This document shows, in pieces, positions 20,463 to 29,923 of a DNA stretch of 64,000 nt. Position 1 is the first letter of the stretch. Every line of letters begins with the position of its first letter. The stretch is taken from assembly GCA_018660265.1 (NCBI GenBank), contig JABJKS010000057.1:1-64000 (forward strand), written 5' to 3'. The DNA is from Rhodospirillaceae bacterium (lineage in GTDB: Bacteria; Pseudomonadota; Alphaproteobacteria; GCA-2731375). The position numbers and the translations under genes are program-made. Below the pieces are notes generated by a model, which was not told the DNA's origin, made no database searches, and was given only the letters and a program-made list of their open reading frames with translations.

Positions 20463-21113
20463 TCAATAATCCACCATCCGCCAGACACTGGCGTTGCGTA
20501 AATCACTATCTTCCAAGGCCGACGTCGTCGGAACGGCATAAGTGGTGATTTTCTCCAGACCCTGACGCGGCATAAAGGTGCGCTGTGGATCCCCAATCAA
20601 CACCTCCACCCCAGTTGCCAACAAGCCCCGCAGCCATTTTTCGAGACGCACTGCCAGCGGCTGTTCAAAAAACAAATCGCCGACCATTATCAGATCCCAG
20701 TTGCCGGATTGGCCGATCAGATCATCTGTTGTGGTCTGCACATCAACGCCGTTCAGCCGCGCATTCAACCCAGTCGCTGCAATCGCGAAGGGGTCAGTGT
20801 CCACCGCCTCAACCGACGCCGCGCCTGCCATGCGGGCGGCAATCGCCTCCAAGCCACTGCCCGCGCCAATGTCCAGGACATCTTTGCCAGCCACCGCCAC
20901 CGGTTGATCCAGGCAATATCGTGCCAGGGCCTGCCCGCCTGCCCAGGCAAAGGCCCAATAGGGCAAGGGCACACCCGCGGCCTCTCGCGCAGCAGCATCC
21001 ATTTGCCAAATCGGCATGTCTTCGGACGCTAGATGCAGTTGGATCTCCGGCAATAATTCAGTGCGTTGCACAGTGGTGTTGGCAACAATGAAATCTGTCC
21101 GGGATTTTGTCAC
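20463..21113 (-). CDS. METTL20-like (ETF-beta) protein lysine methyltransferase
   Basis: SAM-dependent seven-beta-strand methyltransferase of 216 aa. LPYWAFAWAGGQALARY, then the SAM motif VLDIGAGSGLEAIAA, VEAVDTDPFA and the late VLIGDPQRTFMPR are arranged as in ETF-beta lysine methyltransferases. Such enzymes modify electron-transfer flavoprotein, which would fit the many acyl-CoA dehydrogenases in this window. It starts at GTG 21113, overlapping the amidase stop by 4 bp, so translation is coupled; a longer frame upstream is out-of-frame shadow of the amidase. Confidence 0.8.
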   Translation of the reverse strand: MTKSRTDFIVANTTVQRTELLPEIQLHLASEDMPIWQMDAAAREAAGVPLPYWAFAWAGGQALARYCLDQPVAVAGKDVLDIGAGSGLEAIAARMAGAASVEAVDTDPFAIAATGLNARLNGVDVQTTTDDLIGQSGNWDLIMVGDLFFEQPLAVRLEKWLRGLLATGVEVLIGDPQRTFMPRQGLEKITTYAVPTTSALEDSDLRNASVWRMVDY

Positions 21114-22480
21114 GCGAGCGGCGGTGCAATGCACCCTTCCACCGCCCGACCGATTTCCAACAACCGGGCATCGCCCATGCTTTCCCCCATCAAGGTGAAA
21201 CCCACTGGTCCGTTGCCCTGTTCGTGGCAGGGAATGGTCAGGGCGCAGCGGTCCAGAAAGTTGCCGACCAAGGTGTTGCGCAGCAGCAACCGGCCCATGC
21301 TTCCCCACGCCTCACCATTCTCCAAATCAGCGATTGGGCAGGCGACAACCGGCAAGGTCGGCATGATGATCGCATCATATGGCGCGGTGATCTGATTGGC
21401 GGTGCGGATCATATCGGCGCGAATATCGATCAGATCAAGATAGTCGGCGGCACTCCATTGTTCGCCCATTTGAATACGGGCAAGGACGTTGGGATCATAT
21501 TGATTGTCGGCCCGCGCCAAGGTGTCGCGATGCAGGGCAAAGGCCTCGGCGGTGGAAAAGCCACCGATCCGGTTTATCACAGGCATACGAGCTAATTCCG
21601 CGAAGGGAATATCAAAAATCTCCACCCCGGCTGCTGACAGCTTACTCACCGCAGCTTGAAAAGCCGCCGCGACCTGATCGTCTACATCATCGAAAACCAG
21701 GTACTTCGGCACCGCCAGACGCAAGCCCCGTAGACCAGGCGCGGGTACCATCGCCAAGTTGGGCGGGGTATCACCAGCGAAGATCGCATCGACCAGGGCG
21801 CAGCAGGCAACGGTAGGTGCCAGGGGGCCTACGGAATCCAAGGTCCGGGACAGAGGATAAATACCTGCCGTACTGACCCGCCGTGCCGTCGGCTTGAAAC
21901 CCGTCAAGCCACACAAGGCAGATGGAATACGAACAGACCCGGCGGTATCCGTGCCCAGTCCCACGGCAGCCATGCCATCGCTGACGGAGACCGCCGCCCC
22001 TGACGAAGACCCACCCGGTATGCGCCCCCCTCCATCATTGACTGCGCGGTCCCAGGGGTTCTTTGGCGTGCCGTAATGGGCATTGCTGCCCGGTGCGCCC
22101 ATGGCGAATTCAACCATGTTGGTCCGCCCGACAATGATCGCCCCCGCCGCCCGAAGGTTTGCCACGACCGGTGCGTCCTGCACGGCTGGTTCTTCGCCTC
22201 GGCGGACAATAGACCCGGCCAACGTGACCTCGCCCGCAACATCGCACAGGTCCTTGATCGAAACCGGAATACCGGCCAGGGGCGAAGGCACGATCCCATG
22301 GGCCCGCGCCTGGTCCGATGCCTTCGCACTTGCCAACGCCGCATCTTTGTAGGTTTTCGTGAATGCGGCAGCGCCCTCTCCATTCGGATCCTCGATACGG
22401 GCCAACGCCGCCTCTGTCAGGGCCTGGGAGGTCGTTCGACCGTTCGCCAAATCAGCAGCGATATCTACAAGGCTTTGCAT
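21110..22480 (-). CDS. Amidase signature family hydrolase
   Basis: A 456-aa amidase with the Ser-cisSer-Lys triad: the Lys lies in VSIKDLCDVAGEV and the serines in the GGSSSGAAVSVSDG stretch, followed by GLGTDTAGSVRIPSALCG. This family hydrolyses amides or acts as GatA-type; the absence of gatB and gatC nearby and the catabolic neighbours argue for a stand-alone amidase. AAGGA lies just before ATG 22480. Substrate unknown. Confidence 0.87.
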   Translation of the reverse strand: MQSLVDIAADLANGRTTSQALTEAALARIEDPNGEGAAAFTKTYKDAALASAKASDQARAHGIVPSPLAGIPVSIKDLCDVAGEVTLAGSIVRRGEEPAVQDAPVVANLRAAGAIIVGRTNMVEFAMGAPGSNAHYGTPKNPWDRAVNDGGGRIPGGSSSGAAVSVSDGMAAVGLGTDTAGSVRIPSALCGLTGFKPTARRVSTAGIYPLSRTLDSVGPLAPTVACCALVDAIFAGDTPPNLAMVPAPGLRGLRLAVPKYLVFDDVDDQVAAAFQAAVSKLSAAGVEIFDIPFAELARMPVINRIGGFSTAEAFALHRDTLARADNQYDPNVLARIQMGEQWSAADYLDLIDIRADMIRTANQITAPYDAIIMPTLPVVACPIADLENGEAWGSMGRLLLRNTLVGNFLDRCALTIPCHEQGNGPVGFTLMGESMGDARLLEIGRAVEGCIAPPLA

Positions 22481-22494
22481 ATTCTATTCCTTTA

Positions 22495-23688
22495 TCAAAT
22501 TGTGCCGCCGTCGCGCAGGGCCGTGATCTCTTCAGGGGCAAATCCAAGTTGGCCCAGAATTTCGTCCGTATGCTGCCCCAACTCCGGTGTCGGCAGCCTG
22601 ATTTCCGATGGTGTCCGGCTCAACTCTACAGCCTGGCCCACGACCTCCTGATGGCCCAGTACCGGATTTTCCACACCCTGTGCCATTTTCATGTGCTGGA
22701 CCTGGGGATCAGCGAAAACCTCATCAATGCTATAAATGGGTCCGCAGGGCACGCCGGCTTCATTCAGGATATCAATCCACTGACTGGACGTCTTATTCAC
22801 TGTCACGGCCTCTATCCGGGCGTTGACCGCATCGCGGTTCCTGGACAACGCCGCACCATCGGCAAAGCGCGGGTCGGTTCCCAATACGGGATCGCCCAAC
22901 ACCTCAACCAGACGGGCATAGATTGCCGTGCCCGAGGCGGCGATGTTGATATAGCCGTCCGAGGTTTTGAAAACCCCGGTGGGAATGGATGTGGGGTGAT
23001 TGTTGCCTGCCTGCTGCGGCACCTCTTTTGCCAGCAACCAGCGCGCCGCCTGAAAATCCAGCATGGCGATCTGTGACTGCAACAACGATGATTGCACCCA
23101 CTGCCCCTGACCCGAGACCTCTCGCTCCAACAAGGCGATCAAAATACCCTGGGCGCAAAACAGCCCCGCCGTCAGATCGGCGACGGGAATGCCCACACGC
23201 ATGGGCCCTGCCCCAGGCTCCCCCGTAATCGACATCAGGCCGCCCATGCCCTGGGCGATCTGATCGAAACCGGGCCGGCCCACATAGGGCCCGTCCTGAC
23301 CAAAGCCGGAGATCGAGGCATAGACCAGGCCCGGATTGATCTGTTTCAGGCTGTCATAATCGATACCAAGGCGGAATTTGACGTCGGGTCGATAGTTCTC
23401 CACCACCACATCGACCTGCCCCACCAGACGCTTTAGCACCGCCATGCCGTCCGGGGATTTCAGGTTCAGGGTCATGCCCCGCTTGTTGCGATGAATATTC
23501 TGAAAGTCCGGACCATGGCGGGGACCGCCCATGCCTTCGCCGTCACCAGGCTTGGGCGGCGTTTCCAACTTGATGACATCGGCACCCCAGTCAGCCAATT
23601 GTCGCACGGCGGTGGGGCCTGCGCGCACCCGCGTTAAATCCAACACACGAAAGCGCGAGAGAGGGCCTTTGGCGGAAGCGTCTGACAT
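22495..23688 (-). CDS. CaiB/BaiF family CoA transferase
   Basis: Class III CoA transferase moving CoA between carboxylic acids, 397 aa. RVLDLTRVRAGPTAVRQLADWGADVIKLE at the start, VVVENYRPDVKFRLGIDYDSL, SISGFGQDGPY and the ADLTAG aspartate are in expected order. It heads the minus-strand run with the amidase 14 bp downstream. ATG 23688 has GGAAA upstream, while the frame opens at 23700. The acid pair it uses cannot be inferred. Confidence 0.9.
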   Translation of the reverse strand: MSDASAKGPLSRFRVLDLTRVRAGPTAVRQLADWGADVIKLETPPKPGDGEGMGGPRHGPDFQNIHRNKRGMTLNLKSPDGMAVLKRLVGQVDVVVENYRPDVKFRLGIDYDSLKQINPGLVYASISGFGQDGPYVGRPGFDQIAQGMGGLMSITGEPGAGPMRVGIPVADLTAGLFCAQGILIALLEREVSGQGQWVQSSLLQSQIAMLDFQAARWLLAKEVPQQAGNNHPTSIPTGVFKTSDGYINIAASGTAIYARLVEVLGDPVLGTDPRFADGAALSRNRDAVNARIEAVTVNKTSSQWIDILNEAGVPCGPIYSIDEVFADPQVQHMKMAQGVENPVLGHQEVVGQAVELSRTPSEIRLPTPELGQHTDEILGQLGFAPEEITALRDGGTI

Positions 23689-23787
23689 ATCAATTTCCAT
23701 TCATCGAATTTCTTTTCGCGGCATTGTCGCGACTGGGCAAGCTTTGGCAAGCCAGTTGCGTTATAGTGGGGGCCAACAATAAGAAGA

Positions 23788-24678
23788 ATGTTAGGCCGGA
23801 TCGCCGTGCAAGACCATAAACAGACGCAAGCCGGCATCCTGTTTCTGCTGGGTTCTATTGGTTTCATTACCGTCGTTGATACGGCGGCGAAATATATGAC
23901 CACATCCCTGCCGCCTGTGGAATTGGTCTGGGGTTATTTCCTCGGCATTTTTACCTGCTTGCTGGGCTATTCCATCACCAAGGGCAGACGCCTGCCGCAT
24001 CTGTTAGCCACCAAGCGCCTTTTGCTGCATTTTGGGCGTGTCGGTTTGCTGGTCCTCTCTATCAGTCTTTTGTTTATCGCCCTTCGCTACATGTCCCTGG
24101 CCGACGCCACGGCAATCAGCTTCACCTCGCCCCTGTTCATCACCATTTTGGCCATTCCCATTTTGGGCGAAAAGGTCGGCAAGGCGCGTTGGCTGGCTGT
24201 TCTGGGGGGGTTATGTGGCGTCCTGATCATTGTACGACCGGGCAGCGGCTTGGCCAGTTGGATATCCCTGTTGCCCCTGTTGGGCGCAATCGCCTTTGCC
24301 GGATTTCAGATCGCCACGCGATTGCTATCCAGCACGGAAAGTACCTTTGCCACCTTGTTCTATACGGGCGGGTTTGGCCTGTTGTGGAGCAGTCTGGCAT
24401 TGCCTTTTATATGGGTAACGCCGGAACCCTGGCACATGTTGGCATTTCTGATCCAGGGTGCCCTGGGTATGGGGGCCCATCTTTGTATGATCCGGGCCTT
24501 TTCCCTGGCAGAGGCATCTTTGTTAGCACCGTTCAATTATTCCAAGATCATCTGGGCCAGTGCCACCGGCTATCTGGTGTTTGGCAATATCCCGACCCTC
24601 AATACCCTGGTCGGGGCCGCCGTCATTGCCCTGGCCGGCGTTTTTATCATGTTTCGCGAACGGCGGAAGCAAGCTTAA
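23788..24678 (+). CDS. EamA/DMT-family transporter
   Basis: Inner-membrane permease of the drug/metabolite transporter superfamily, 296 aa with about ten hydrophobic segments and the doubled EamA architecture. The first half ends with ADATAISFTSPLFITIL and LGEKVGKARWLAVLGG, a hallmark of the family. A GTG at 23806 is an alternative start. It is divergent from the CoA transferase and its stop overlaps the stop of the downstream nuclease gene by 4 bp. Confidence 0.88.
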   Translation: MLGRIAVQDHKQTQAGILFLLGSIGFITVVDTAAKYMTTSLPPVELVWGYFLGIFTCLLGYSITKGRRLPHLLATKRLLLHFGRVGLLVLSISLLFIALRYMSLADATAISFTSPLFITILAIPILGEKVGKARWLAVLGGLCGVLIIVRPGSGLASWISLLPLLGAIAFAGFQIATRLLSSTESTFATLFYTGGFGLLWSSLALPFIWVTPEPWHMLAFLIQGALGMGAHLCMIRAFSLAEASLLAPFNYSKIIWASATGYLVFGNIPTLNTLVGAAVIALAGVFIMFRERRKQA

Positions 24679-25448
24679 TCAAGAATCTCGACCTGTTCAG
24701 GATGGGTCGCCTCAATCGATGGACCGTTGTAATATTTCAACCAGCCGCGCACCCGGACGCGGCGGCCCGCCATGGCACCATGGTCAAAGCCCACTTTGTC
24801 GAACAGTTTTCTGTCCCGTGGTGAAACGGTGATGGTAAAATCCGTGCGCCAATCCTCACCAAAGTTCAGATAGACCCGGCCACGCACCAGGGCGGTTTTC
24901 GCCACTGTGCCTTCGATGAGGAAAAAGCCATCCAGCCCCGGCCGCAGATCTTCCTGCTGCCAGATGCGGTACCATTTGTGGCCCCAAATACCCAATCGCT
25001 TTTGCCGGGCCTCTTGCTCTGTCGCCAACATTTCCGCCACCACCGCGCGATTGTCGCGAAAGCTGTAGACCCGCGCCAAGCCAAGGCGCAGCATCTGCTC
25101 CTGTATCCACAGCCCGTCTTCCCGGTGAAGATGGGCCAGGGCACGCCCATAGCGGTCTTTGCGCCGACCGCCATAGGATAGGCGGAGCACCCGTCCCATC
25201 GTTAACGCCGATAACGCCCGTTTGGATTCTTCACCCAAAGGCCAGGCCTTGAAATTGCGCCGACCAAGGGGAATTTTCGGTGCCTGTATGCCAACCAGAC
25301 GAACCTGGGTGCCATCGTCAAGGAACAAGGTGTCCCCGTCCACCACCTCCACCACCCGGCCCTGGCCGCTTTTCACCAACGGGCCGGCGGCTACACCCTG
25401 GGCCAGGATGCACAGCAACAAAATGCTCAGCAGAATACGACTAATCAT
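24675..25448 (-). CDS. Secreted thermonuclease-family (SNase) protein
   Basis: A 257-aa exported protein with signal peptide (ISRILLSILLLCILAQGVAAG) and a staphylococcal-nuclease fold: VVDGDTLFLDDGTQVRLVGI and RYGRALAHLH carry the Asp/Arg residues that bind calcium and the phosphate. A ~110-residue C-terminal extension follows the SNase core and is not recognised. Predicted periplasmic or extracellular nuclease. Confidence 0.85.
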   Translation of the reverse strand: MISRILLSILLLCILAQGVAAGPLVKSGQGRVVEVVDGDTLFLDDGTQVRLVGIQAPKIPLGRRNFKAWPLGEESKRALSALTMGRVLRLSYGGRRKDRYGRALAHLHREDGLWIQEQMLRLGLARVYSFRDNRAVVAEMLATEQEARQKRLGIWGHKWYRIWQQEDLRPGLDGFFLIEGTVAKTALVRGRVYLNFGEDWRTDFTITVSPRDRKLFDKVGFDHGAMAGRRVRVRGWLKYYNGPSIEATHPEQVEILD

Positions 25449-25535
25449 AGGGTTTTATAGCATCGCGCCCGCCGACATGCTTCCCCCCGACAGTCCCATC
25501 CCTTAGACTTTATAAAAATCTGGGAGGATTCGCAT

Positions 25536-26051
25536 ATGAATTGGGGTCATTTACGGAAAGCGTTTTGCGTCGCGGCGCTTGCTATGATCTTTCTGGCGCA
25601 GCCGGCACGGGCCGACGATCCGGATTTCATAGCCTTCAGCGCCGGGGTATTTGACCTGGGCAAGGATCAGACTGCGGCAGAGGGACGGCTTGAATACCGC
25701 TCCGACCTCAAGTTGTGGGTCTTCAAACCCTTCGCGGGCGTCATGGCGACATCGGATGCGGGCGCCTACGGCTATGCGGGCGTATTGGTTGATATGTTCT
25801 TTGGCAATCGCACTGTTGTAACCCTTAGTTTCGCCCCCGGTGGCTATGTCATGGGTGACGGCAAGGATTTGGGCTATGATCTGGAATTCCGCTCTCAGAT
25901 TGAGGTCGCATATCGCTTCGATAACCGCGCGCGCCTGGGTCTGGCCCTCTCGCACATGTCCAACGCCTCCATCGGGGATAAGAACCCCGGCGCGGAAAGC
26001 CTGATGCTGACCTATGCCCTACCGGTAAAGTCGATTTTCGGGGCCGATTAG
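25536..26051 (+). CDS. PagL-like acyloxyacyl hydrolase (lipid A 3-O-deacylase)
   Basis: Outer-membrane beta-barrel of 171 aa with signal peptide ending near PARADD. The HMSNASIGDKNPGAESLML stretch holds the His and Ser of the PagL active site (H-x-S) and a Glu 12 residues on. PagL removes the 3-O-acyl chain of lipid A. GGGAGG lies 8 nt before ATG 25536. Length is close to characterised PagL. Confidence 0.87.
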   Translation: MNWGHLRKAFCVAALAMIFLAQPARADDPDFIAFSAGVFDLGKDQTAAEGRLEYRSDLKLWVFKPFAGVMATSDAGAYGYAGVLVDMFFGNRTVVTLSFAPGGYVMGDGKDLGYDLEFRSQIEVAYRFDNRARLGLALSHMSNASIGDKNPGAESLMLTYALPVKSIFGAD

Positions 26052-26161
26052 TCTGCAATGACGCGCGCCCCTGTGTCGCACAATAATTTTTTAATGTTTG
26101 GCTGTAGCGATATATGCTGCTAGTGCATAGATATCAGTAAATTTCCCAAACATTTTCAGGC

Positions 26162-26347
26162 ATGGCTTCGGCCTGCCCCTCAAGGATGACAACATTGGAA
26201 AAGCACGAGTTAAAAATCTGGACGGCTGTCGTCTTTGGCTTGTTCCTTTATGTCGGCACCTTTTTCATGGCTGTAACATCCACCCAGAATTATCGGGACA
26301 ACCAATCTCTGACGCCAGAGGCTTTGCTGCAGGCAGTCCAAGAATAA
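26162..26347 (+). CDS. Small single-TM hypothetical protein
   Basis: 61 aa with one hydrophobic segment (WTAVVFGLFLYVGTFFMAV) preceded by a charged stretch and followed by a polar tail. No family recognised. An in-frame ATG at 26186 would give 53 aa and removes a cysteine-containing lead. It lies on its own between PagL and a convergent acyl-CoA dehydrogenase. Coding status is moderately likely from the well-formed TM segment. Confidence 0.5.
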   Translation: MASACPSRMTTLEKHELKIWTAVVFGLFLYVGTFFMAVTSTQNYRDNQSLTPEALLQAVQE

Positions 26348-26369
26348 ACCGCCTGCCCGCATTTCTCTC

Positions 26370-26419
26370 GTTCAAGACCTCCAAGTTCAAGGCCCTCCCG
26401 GTTCACGGCCTCCTAGTTC
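26370..26419. repeat. Short imperfect direct repeats
   Basis: Roughly 15-16-bp imperfect units beginning gttca(a/c)g recur three to four times in the spacer between the small TM gene and the acyl-CoA dehydrogenase stop. They look like local slippage products; no function is evident. Confidence 0.6.
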
Positions 26420-27609
26420 AAAGAACGCAATTCAATCTTCGCAATAGCTTCCCGGTGCACCTCATCGGGGCCGTCGCCAATACGCAGATAACGCGCTTCC
26501 GAGAACATATGCGCCAGACCGAAGTCGTCGGAGACGCCGCCGCCACCATGGATCTGAATGGCCCGGTCAATCACCGTTTGCGCCATTAAGGGCACCACCA
26601 CCTTGATCATGGCGATTTCCTTGCGGGCAGCTTTGTTGCCTTCCTTGTCCATTTTCCAGGCCGCGTTCAGGACCAGCAATCGGGCCTGATCGATCTCGCA
26701 CCTGGAGTTGGCGATATCGGCGCGCACCGTGTCCCGGTCTGCCAGGGATTTGCCGAAAGCGACCCGCGCCTTGGCCCGGCGCATCATCGCCTCCAACGCC
26801 CGTTCCGCCTTACCGATCAGCCGCATGCAATGGTGAATTCGTCCAGGCCCAAGACGCCCCTGGGCAATCTCAAAGCCGCGCCCTTCGCCCAGCAGCATAT
26901 TTTCCGCCGGCACCCGGACATCCTTAAAGACCACCTCGCCATGGCCGTGCGGGGCATGCTCATAGCCGAACACAGGCAACATGCGCACGACTTCCAGGCC
27001 AGGCGAGTTGACCGGCACCAGGATCATGGATTGCTGGCGATGGCGTTCGGCATTGGGATCGTTCTTGCCCATGACAATGGCAATCTCGCAATTGGGATGG
27101 CCGATGCCGCTGCTCCACCACTTGCGTCCATTGACGACGTATTCATCGCCGTCTTTATCAATGGAGGTTTCGATATTGGTGGCGTCAGAGGAGGCAACGT
27201 TGGGCTCTGTCATACAAAAGACCGAGCGGGTTTCGCCCGCCAGCAATGGTGTCAGCCAGCGTTTCTGTTGGGCTTCATCACCGAACTGCGCCAGGACTTC
27301 CATATTGCCAACGTCAGGTGCGGCACAGTTGAAGACCTCCGGCGCCATGGTGGAGCGGCCCAGTATTTCCATGATGGGCGCGAATTCAAAGTTCGATAGG
27401 CCCGGGCCAAACCGTTCATCATGTATGAACATGTTCCACAGCCCCTCCGCCTTGGCCTTGGCCTTCAGTTCCTGCAGGATCGGGGGGAAACCGTCCCAAT
27501 TGCCAGCCGTCTGTTCTTCATAGGCTGCCTCACCCGGATAAACATGGCGGTCCATGAAAGCTTGTACCCGCTCCAGATAATCTTTGCTGCGGTCAGTAAA
27601 CTCGAACAT
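26413..27609 (-). CDS. Acyl-CoA dehydrogenase family protein (paralog A)
   Basis: FAD-dependent acyl-CoA dehydrogenase of 398 aa, similar in length and order of motifs to the ACAD10/11-type. [15 protein letters not shown] binds FAD/substrate, and [42 protein letters not shown] follow. It is strongly similar to the gene at 37157-38365 (shared [10 protein letters not shown]-like start, [29 protein letters not shown]) and the two are recent paralogs by eye. GGGAG precedes ATG 27609. Chain-length specificity unknown. Confidence 0.92.
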   Translation of the reverse strand: MFEFTDRSKDYLERVQAFMDRHVYPGEAAYEEQTAGNWDGFPPILQELKAKAKAEGLWNMFIHDERFGPGLSNFEFAPIMEILGRSTMAPEVFNCAAPDVGNMEVLAQFGDEAQQKRWLTPLLAGETRSVFCMTEPNVASSDATNIETSIDKDGDEYVVNGRKWWSSGIGHPNCEIAIVMGKNDPNAERHRQQSMILVPVNSPGLEVVRMLPVFGYEHAPHGHGEVVFKDVRVPAENMLLGEGRGFEIAQGRLGPGRIHHCMRLIGKAERALEAMMRRAKARVAFGKSLADRDTVRADIANSRCEIDQARLLVLNAAWKMDKEGNKAARKEIAMIKVVVPLMAQTVIDRAIQIHGGGGVSDDFGLAHMFSEARYLRIGDGPDEVHREAIAKIELRSLN

Positions 27610-27630
27610 TCGCACTCTCCCTGATATGCT

Positions 27631-27691
27631 AGAGCAATTTTCAATCGATTGGATAAGCTCTTGCTATCCAATCGATTGGTTCAATTGCTCT
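27631..27691. repeat. 61-bp interrupted palindrome in a divergent promoter region
   Basis: Outer arms agagcaatt / aattgctct (9 bp) enclose inner arms caatcgattggata / tatccaatcgattg (14 bp) around a 9-nt centre. It lies between two divergent acyl-CoA dehydrogenase genes. A second small dyad (gcatgtt/aacatgc, 27707-27727) follows. The layout resembles dispersed palindromic elements seen in rhizobia and relatives, or a large operator. Confidence 0.85.
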
Positions 27692-27765
27692 TCTCTTAGA
27701 ATCTGAGCATGTTTAAAAGCAACATGCGCTTTGAGGCAGTATAGACGAAGTATGGGAGTGCCGTC

Positions 27766-28902
27766 ATGACAACGTTGGATCATATCGCCCTGCGGGCAGA
27801 AATAACTAAATTTGCCCAGGCGGAAATCATAACCCGGCCCGGCCTAAATCAGCAGCATGATTTTCCCCCGGACCTTTGGGAAAAAATGGGCCAGGCAGGC
27901 CTGTTGGCCATCGCCCTGCCGGAAGCCTATGGCGGGCGGGGTGGTGATTATCGAACCCTGGCCATGGCCATGGAAACCCTGGCCGATGCGGGCGGTTGCC
28001 AGGGCGTGGCCATTTCCTGGATGTCCCATGTCCTTAATGCCCGCCTGCATATTCTGGGCCATGGCACAGCGGCACAAAAGACCGACTATCTGCCCGGCCT
28101 GACCGAGGGGCGACATACCGCCTGCATGGCAATTTCAGAACCCGGTGCCGGGGCCCACCCGAAAAAGCTTTCCACCCGGGCCGAATTTGACGGCGACAGC
28201 GTTATCCTGAATGGCCAGAAAACCTATCTGACCAATGGGCCCCTGGCGGATCTGTTTTTGATCATGGCCATAACGGGCGAAGTCAATGGTCGGCGCAGCT
28301 TTACCACCTTCATTGTCCCAAAGGCATCGGACGGCCTGGAAATCACAGACAGTGCGATGGTGGATTTTCTACACCCCTCTCCCCATTGCGGTATCAAGCT
28401 GACGGACGTGGTTATCCCCGCCGCCAACCGCCTCGGGCCCCTGGGCGATGCCTTCAATACCATTTCCCTGCCCATGCGCCGGGTCGAAGACGCGCTATCA
28501 GCAGCGAAATCCGCCGGTGCCATGCGCCACCGCTTTCGCCTGCTATGCCAGGCCGCAACGAAAATCAGTGATCCGCGCGCCGAAATGGAAGGCGCCCTGG
28601 GCCGCCTGGCCGCCATGCCCGAGGCACTGACCGCAATCGCGGGGCGGGCGGCGGCATTACTCGACGGCGGTGGCCAGGGCCGAGATGATATCGATGAAAC
28701 CATATCCGCCCTGGCCGCCGCCGCACGGGAATGTGGTAAATTCGTCGAGGGGGAGGTTGAGGCATTCATCAATGCATGGGATATAGAGGTCGGGGAAGAT
28801 TTAGCCGTGGCCAATCGGGACCTTGTAAAATCCCTTGGCATTGCGGCGACCGCCCGTGACCTACAGGCCCAAAAGCGTGGAAAAGCCCTACTGAAGGCGT
28901 AG
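27766..28902 (+). CDS. Acyl-CoA dehydrogenase family protein
   Basis: 378 aa with the acyl-CoA dehydrogenase core: LPEAYGGRGGDYRTLAMAME, MAISEPGAGAHPKKLSTRA, and the FAD-contacting VILNGQKTYLTNGPLADL. The C-terminal domain is divergent and the catalytic Glu could not be placed with confidence, so a non-canonical substrate or activity is possible. GGGAG lies before ATG 27766. It is divergent from paralog A and runs toward the MoxR gene. Confidence 0.85.
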   Translation: MTTLDHIALRAEITKFAQAEIITRPGLNQQHDFPPDLWEKMGQAGLLAIALPEAYGGRGGDYRTLAMAMETLADAGGCQGVAISWMSHVLNARLHILGHGTAAQKTDYLPGLTEGRHTACMAISEPGAGAHPKKLSTRAEFDGDSVILNGQKTYLTNGPLADLFLIMAITGEVNGRRSFTTFIVPKASDGLEITDSAMVDFLHPSPHCGIKLTDVVIPAANRLGPLGDAFNTISLPMRRVEDALSAAKSAGAMRHRFRLLCQAATKISDPRAEMEGALGRLAAMPEALTAIAGRAAALLDGGGQGRDDIDETISALAAAARECGKFVEGEVEAFINAWDIEVGEDLAVANRDLVKSLGIAATARDLQAQKRGKALLKA

Positions 28903-28945
28903 TTTCGTTATCGAACAGTAACCGTAGCTAGTGAAAAGAGACCTG

Positions 28946-29923
28946 ATGACTGATCTGACTAATCCCAATGCCGCCAAATTCGAACATGTAGATGACATCA
29001 TTGCCGGCTTGGGAGAGCAGGGCTATATCGCATCAAGGCAAATCGCCACCGCCATTTTTGTCGCGGAGAACCTGACCAAACCGGTTTTGGTGGAAGGCTC
29101 CGCCGGCGTCGGTAAGACGGAATTGGCCCTGGCCAGCGCTGCCTGGCTGGGCCTGCCCCTGATCCGCATGCAATGTTACGAGGGTTTGGATGAATCCAAG
29201 GCATTGTATGAATGGAAGTACGGCAAGCAATTGCTCTACACCCAGATCCTGAAAGACAAAATGGGTGATGTACTGGGTGATGCGCCGGGCCTGGATGCCG
29301 CCATGAAAAAGTTACAGGGCTTTGGCGATATGTTTTTCTCGGAAGAGTTTTTAGAACCCCGGCCTCTGTTGAAGGCCCTGCGTCAGAAGCACGGCGCGGT
29401 GTTGTTGATCGATGAGATCGATAAATCCGATGAGGAGTTCGAGGCGTTTCTGCTGGAAATCCTCTCCGCCTATCAGGTCACGATCCCCGAGATTGGTACC
29501 ATTCAATCGACCGTACCGCCGCTGGTCTTCCTCACCTCCAACAACATGCGCGAAATGGGTGATGCCCTGAAACGCCGTTGCCTCCACCTGTACATCCCCC
29601 TGCCCGATGCCAAGTTGGAAGAACAGATCGTTGCCGCCCGGATACCCGATATCGAACAGAAATTGCGCCGCAAGCTGGTGGCGTTCGTACAAATGTTGCG
29701 GGAACAGGATTTGAAAAAACTGCCGTCGATTTCAGAGACCCTGGATTGGGCCCGGGTGTTGATGTTGCTGCACGCTGATGACCTAAGCCCCGATATGATC
29801 CGCGATACCTTGAATGTGTTGTTGAAGTTCGAACAGGACATCAAGGCGGTTCAGCCACAAATCGCTGAATTAACCCGCAAGGCGCGCCAAGCTGGGGACC
29901 GGGGTTATGCAACGACCACTTGA
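28946..29923 (+). CDS. MoxR-family AAA+ ATPase (CoxD-like)
   Basis: 325-aa chaperone-like ATPase. Walker A GSAGVGKTE, Walker B VLLIDEIDKSDEEFEAF, sensor SNNMREMGDALKRRC and a C-terminal helical lid are present. With the VWA protein overlapping it, it forms the CoxD/CoxE-type pair known to insert metal or sulfur into molybdenum hydroxylases such as CO dehydrogenase, or to mature other targets. No molybdenum hydroxylase is in the window, so the client is unknown. ATG 28946 has AAGAGA upstream. Confidence 0.88.
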   Translation: MTDLTNPNAAKFEHVDDIIAGLGEQGYIASRQIATAIFVAENLTKPVLVEGSAGVGKTELALASAAWLGLPLIRMQCYEGLDESKALYEWKYGKQLLYTQILKDKMGDVLGDAPGLDAAMKKLQGFGDMFFSEEFLEPRPLLKALRQKHGAVLLIDEIDKSDEEFEAFLLEILSAYQVTIPEIGTIQSTVPPLVFLTSNNMREMGDALKRRCLHLYIPLPDAKLEEQIVAARIPDIEQKLRRKLVAFVQMLREQDLKKLPSISETLDWARVLMLLHADDLSPDMIRDTLNVLLKFEQDIKAVQPQIAELTRKARQAGDRGYATTT

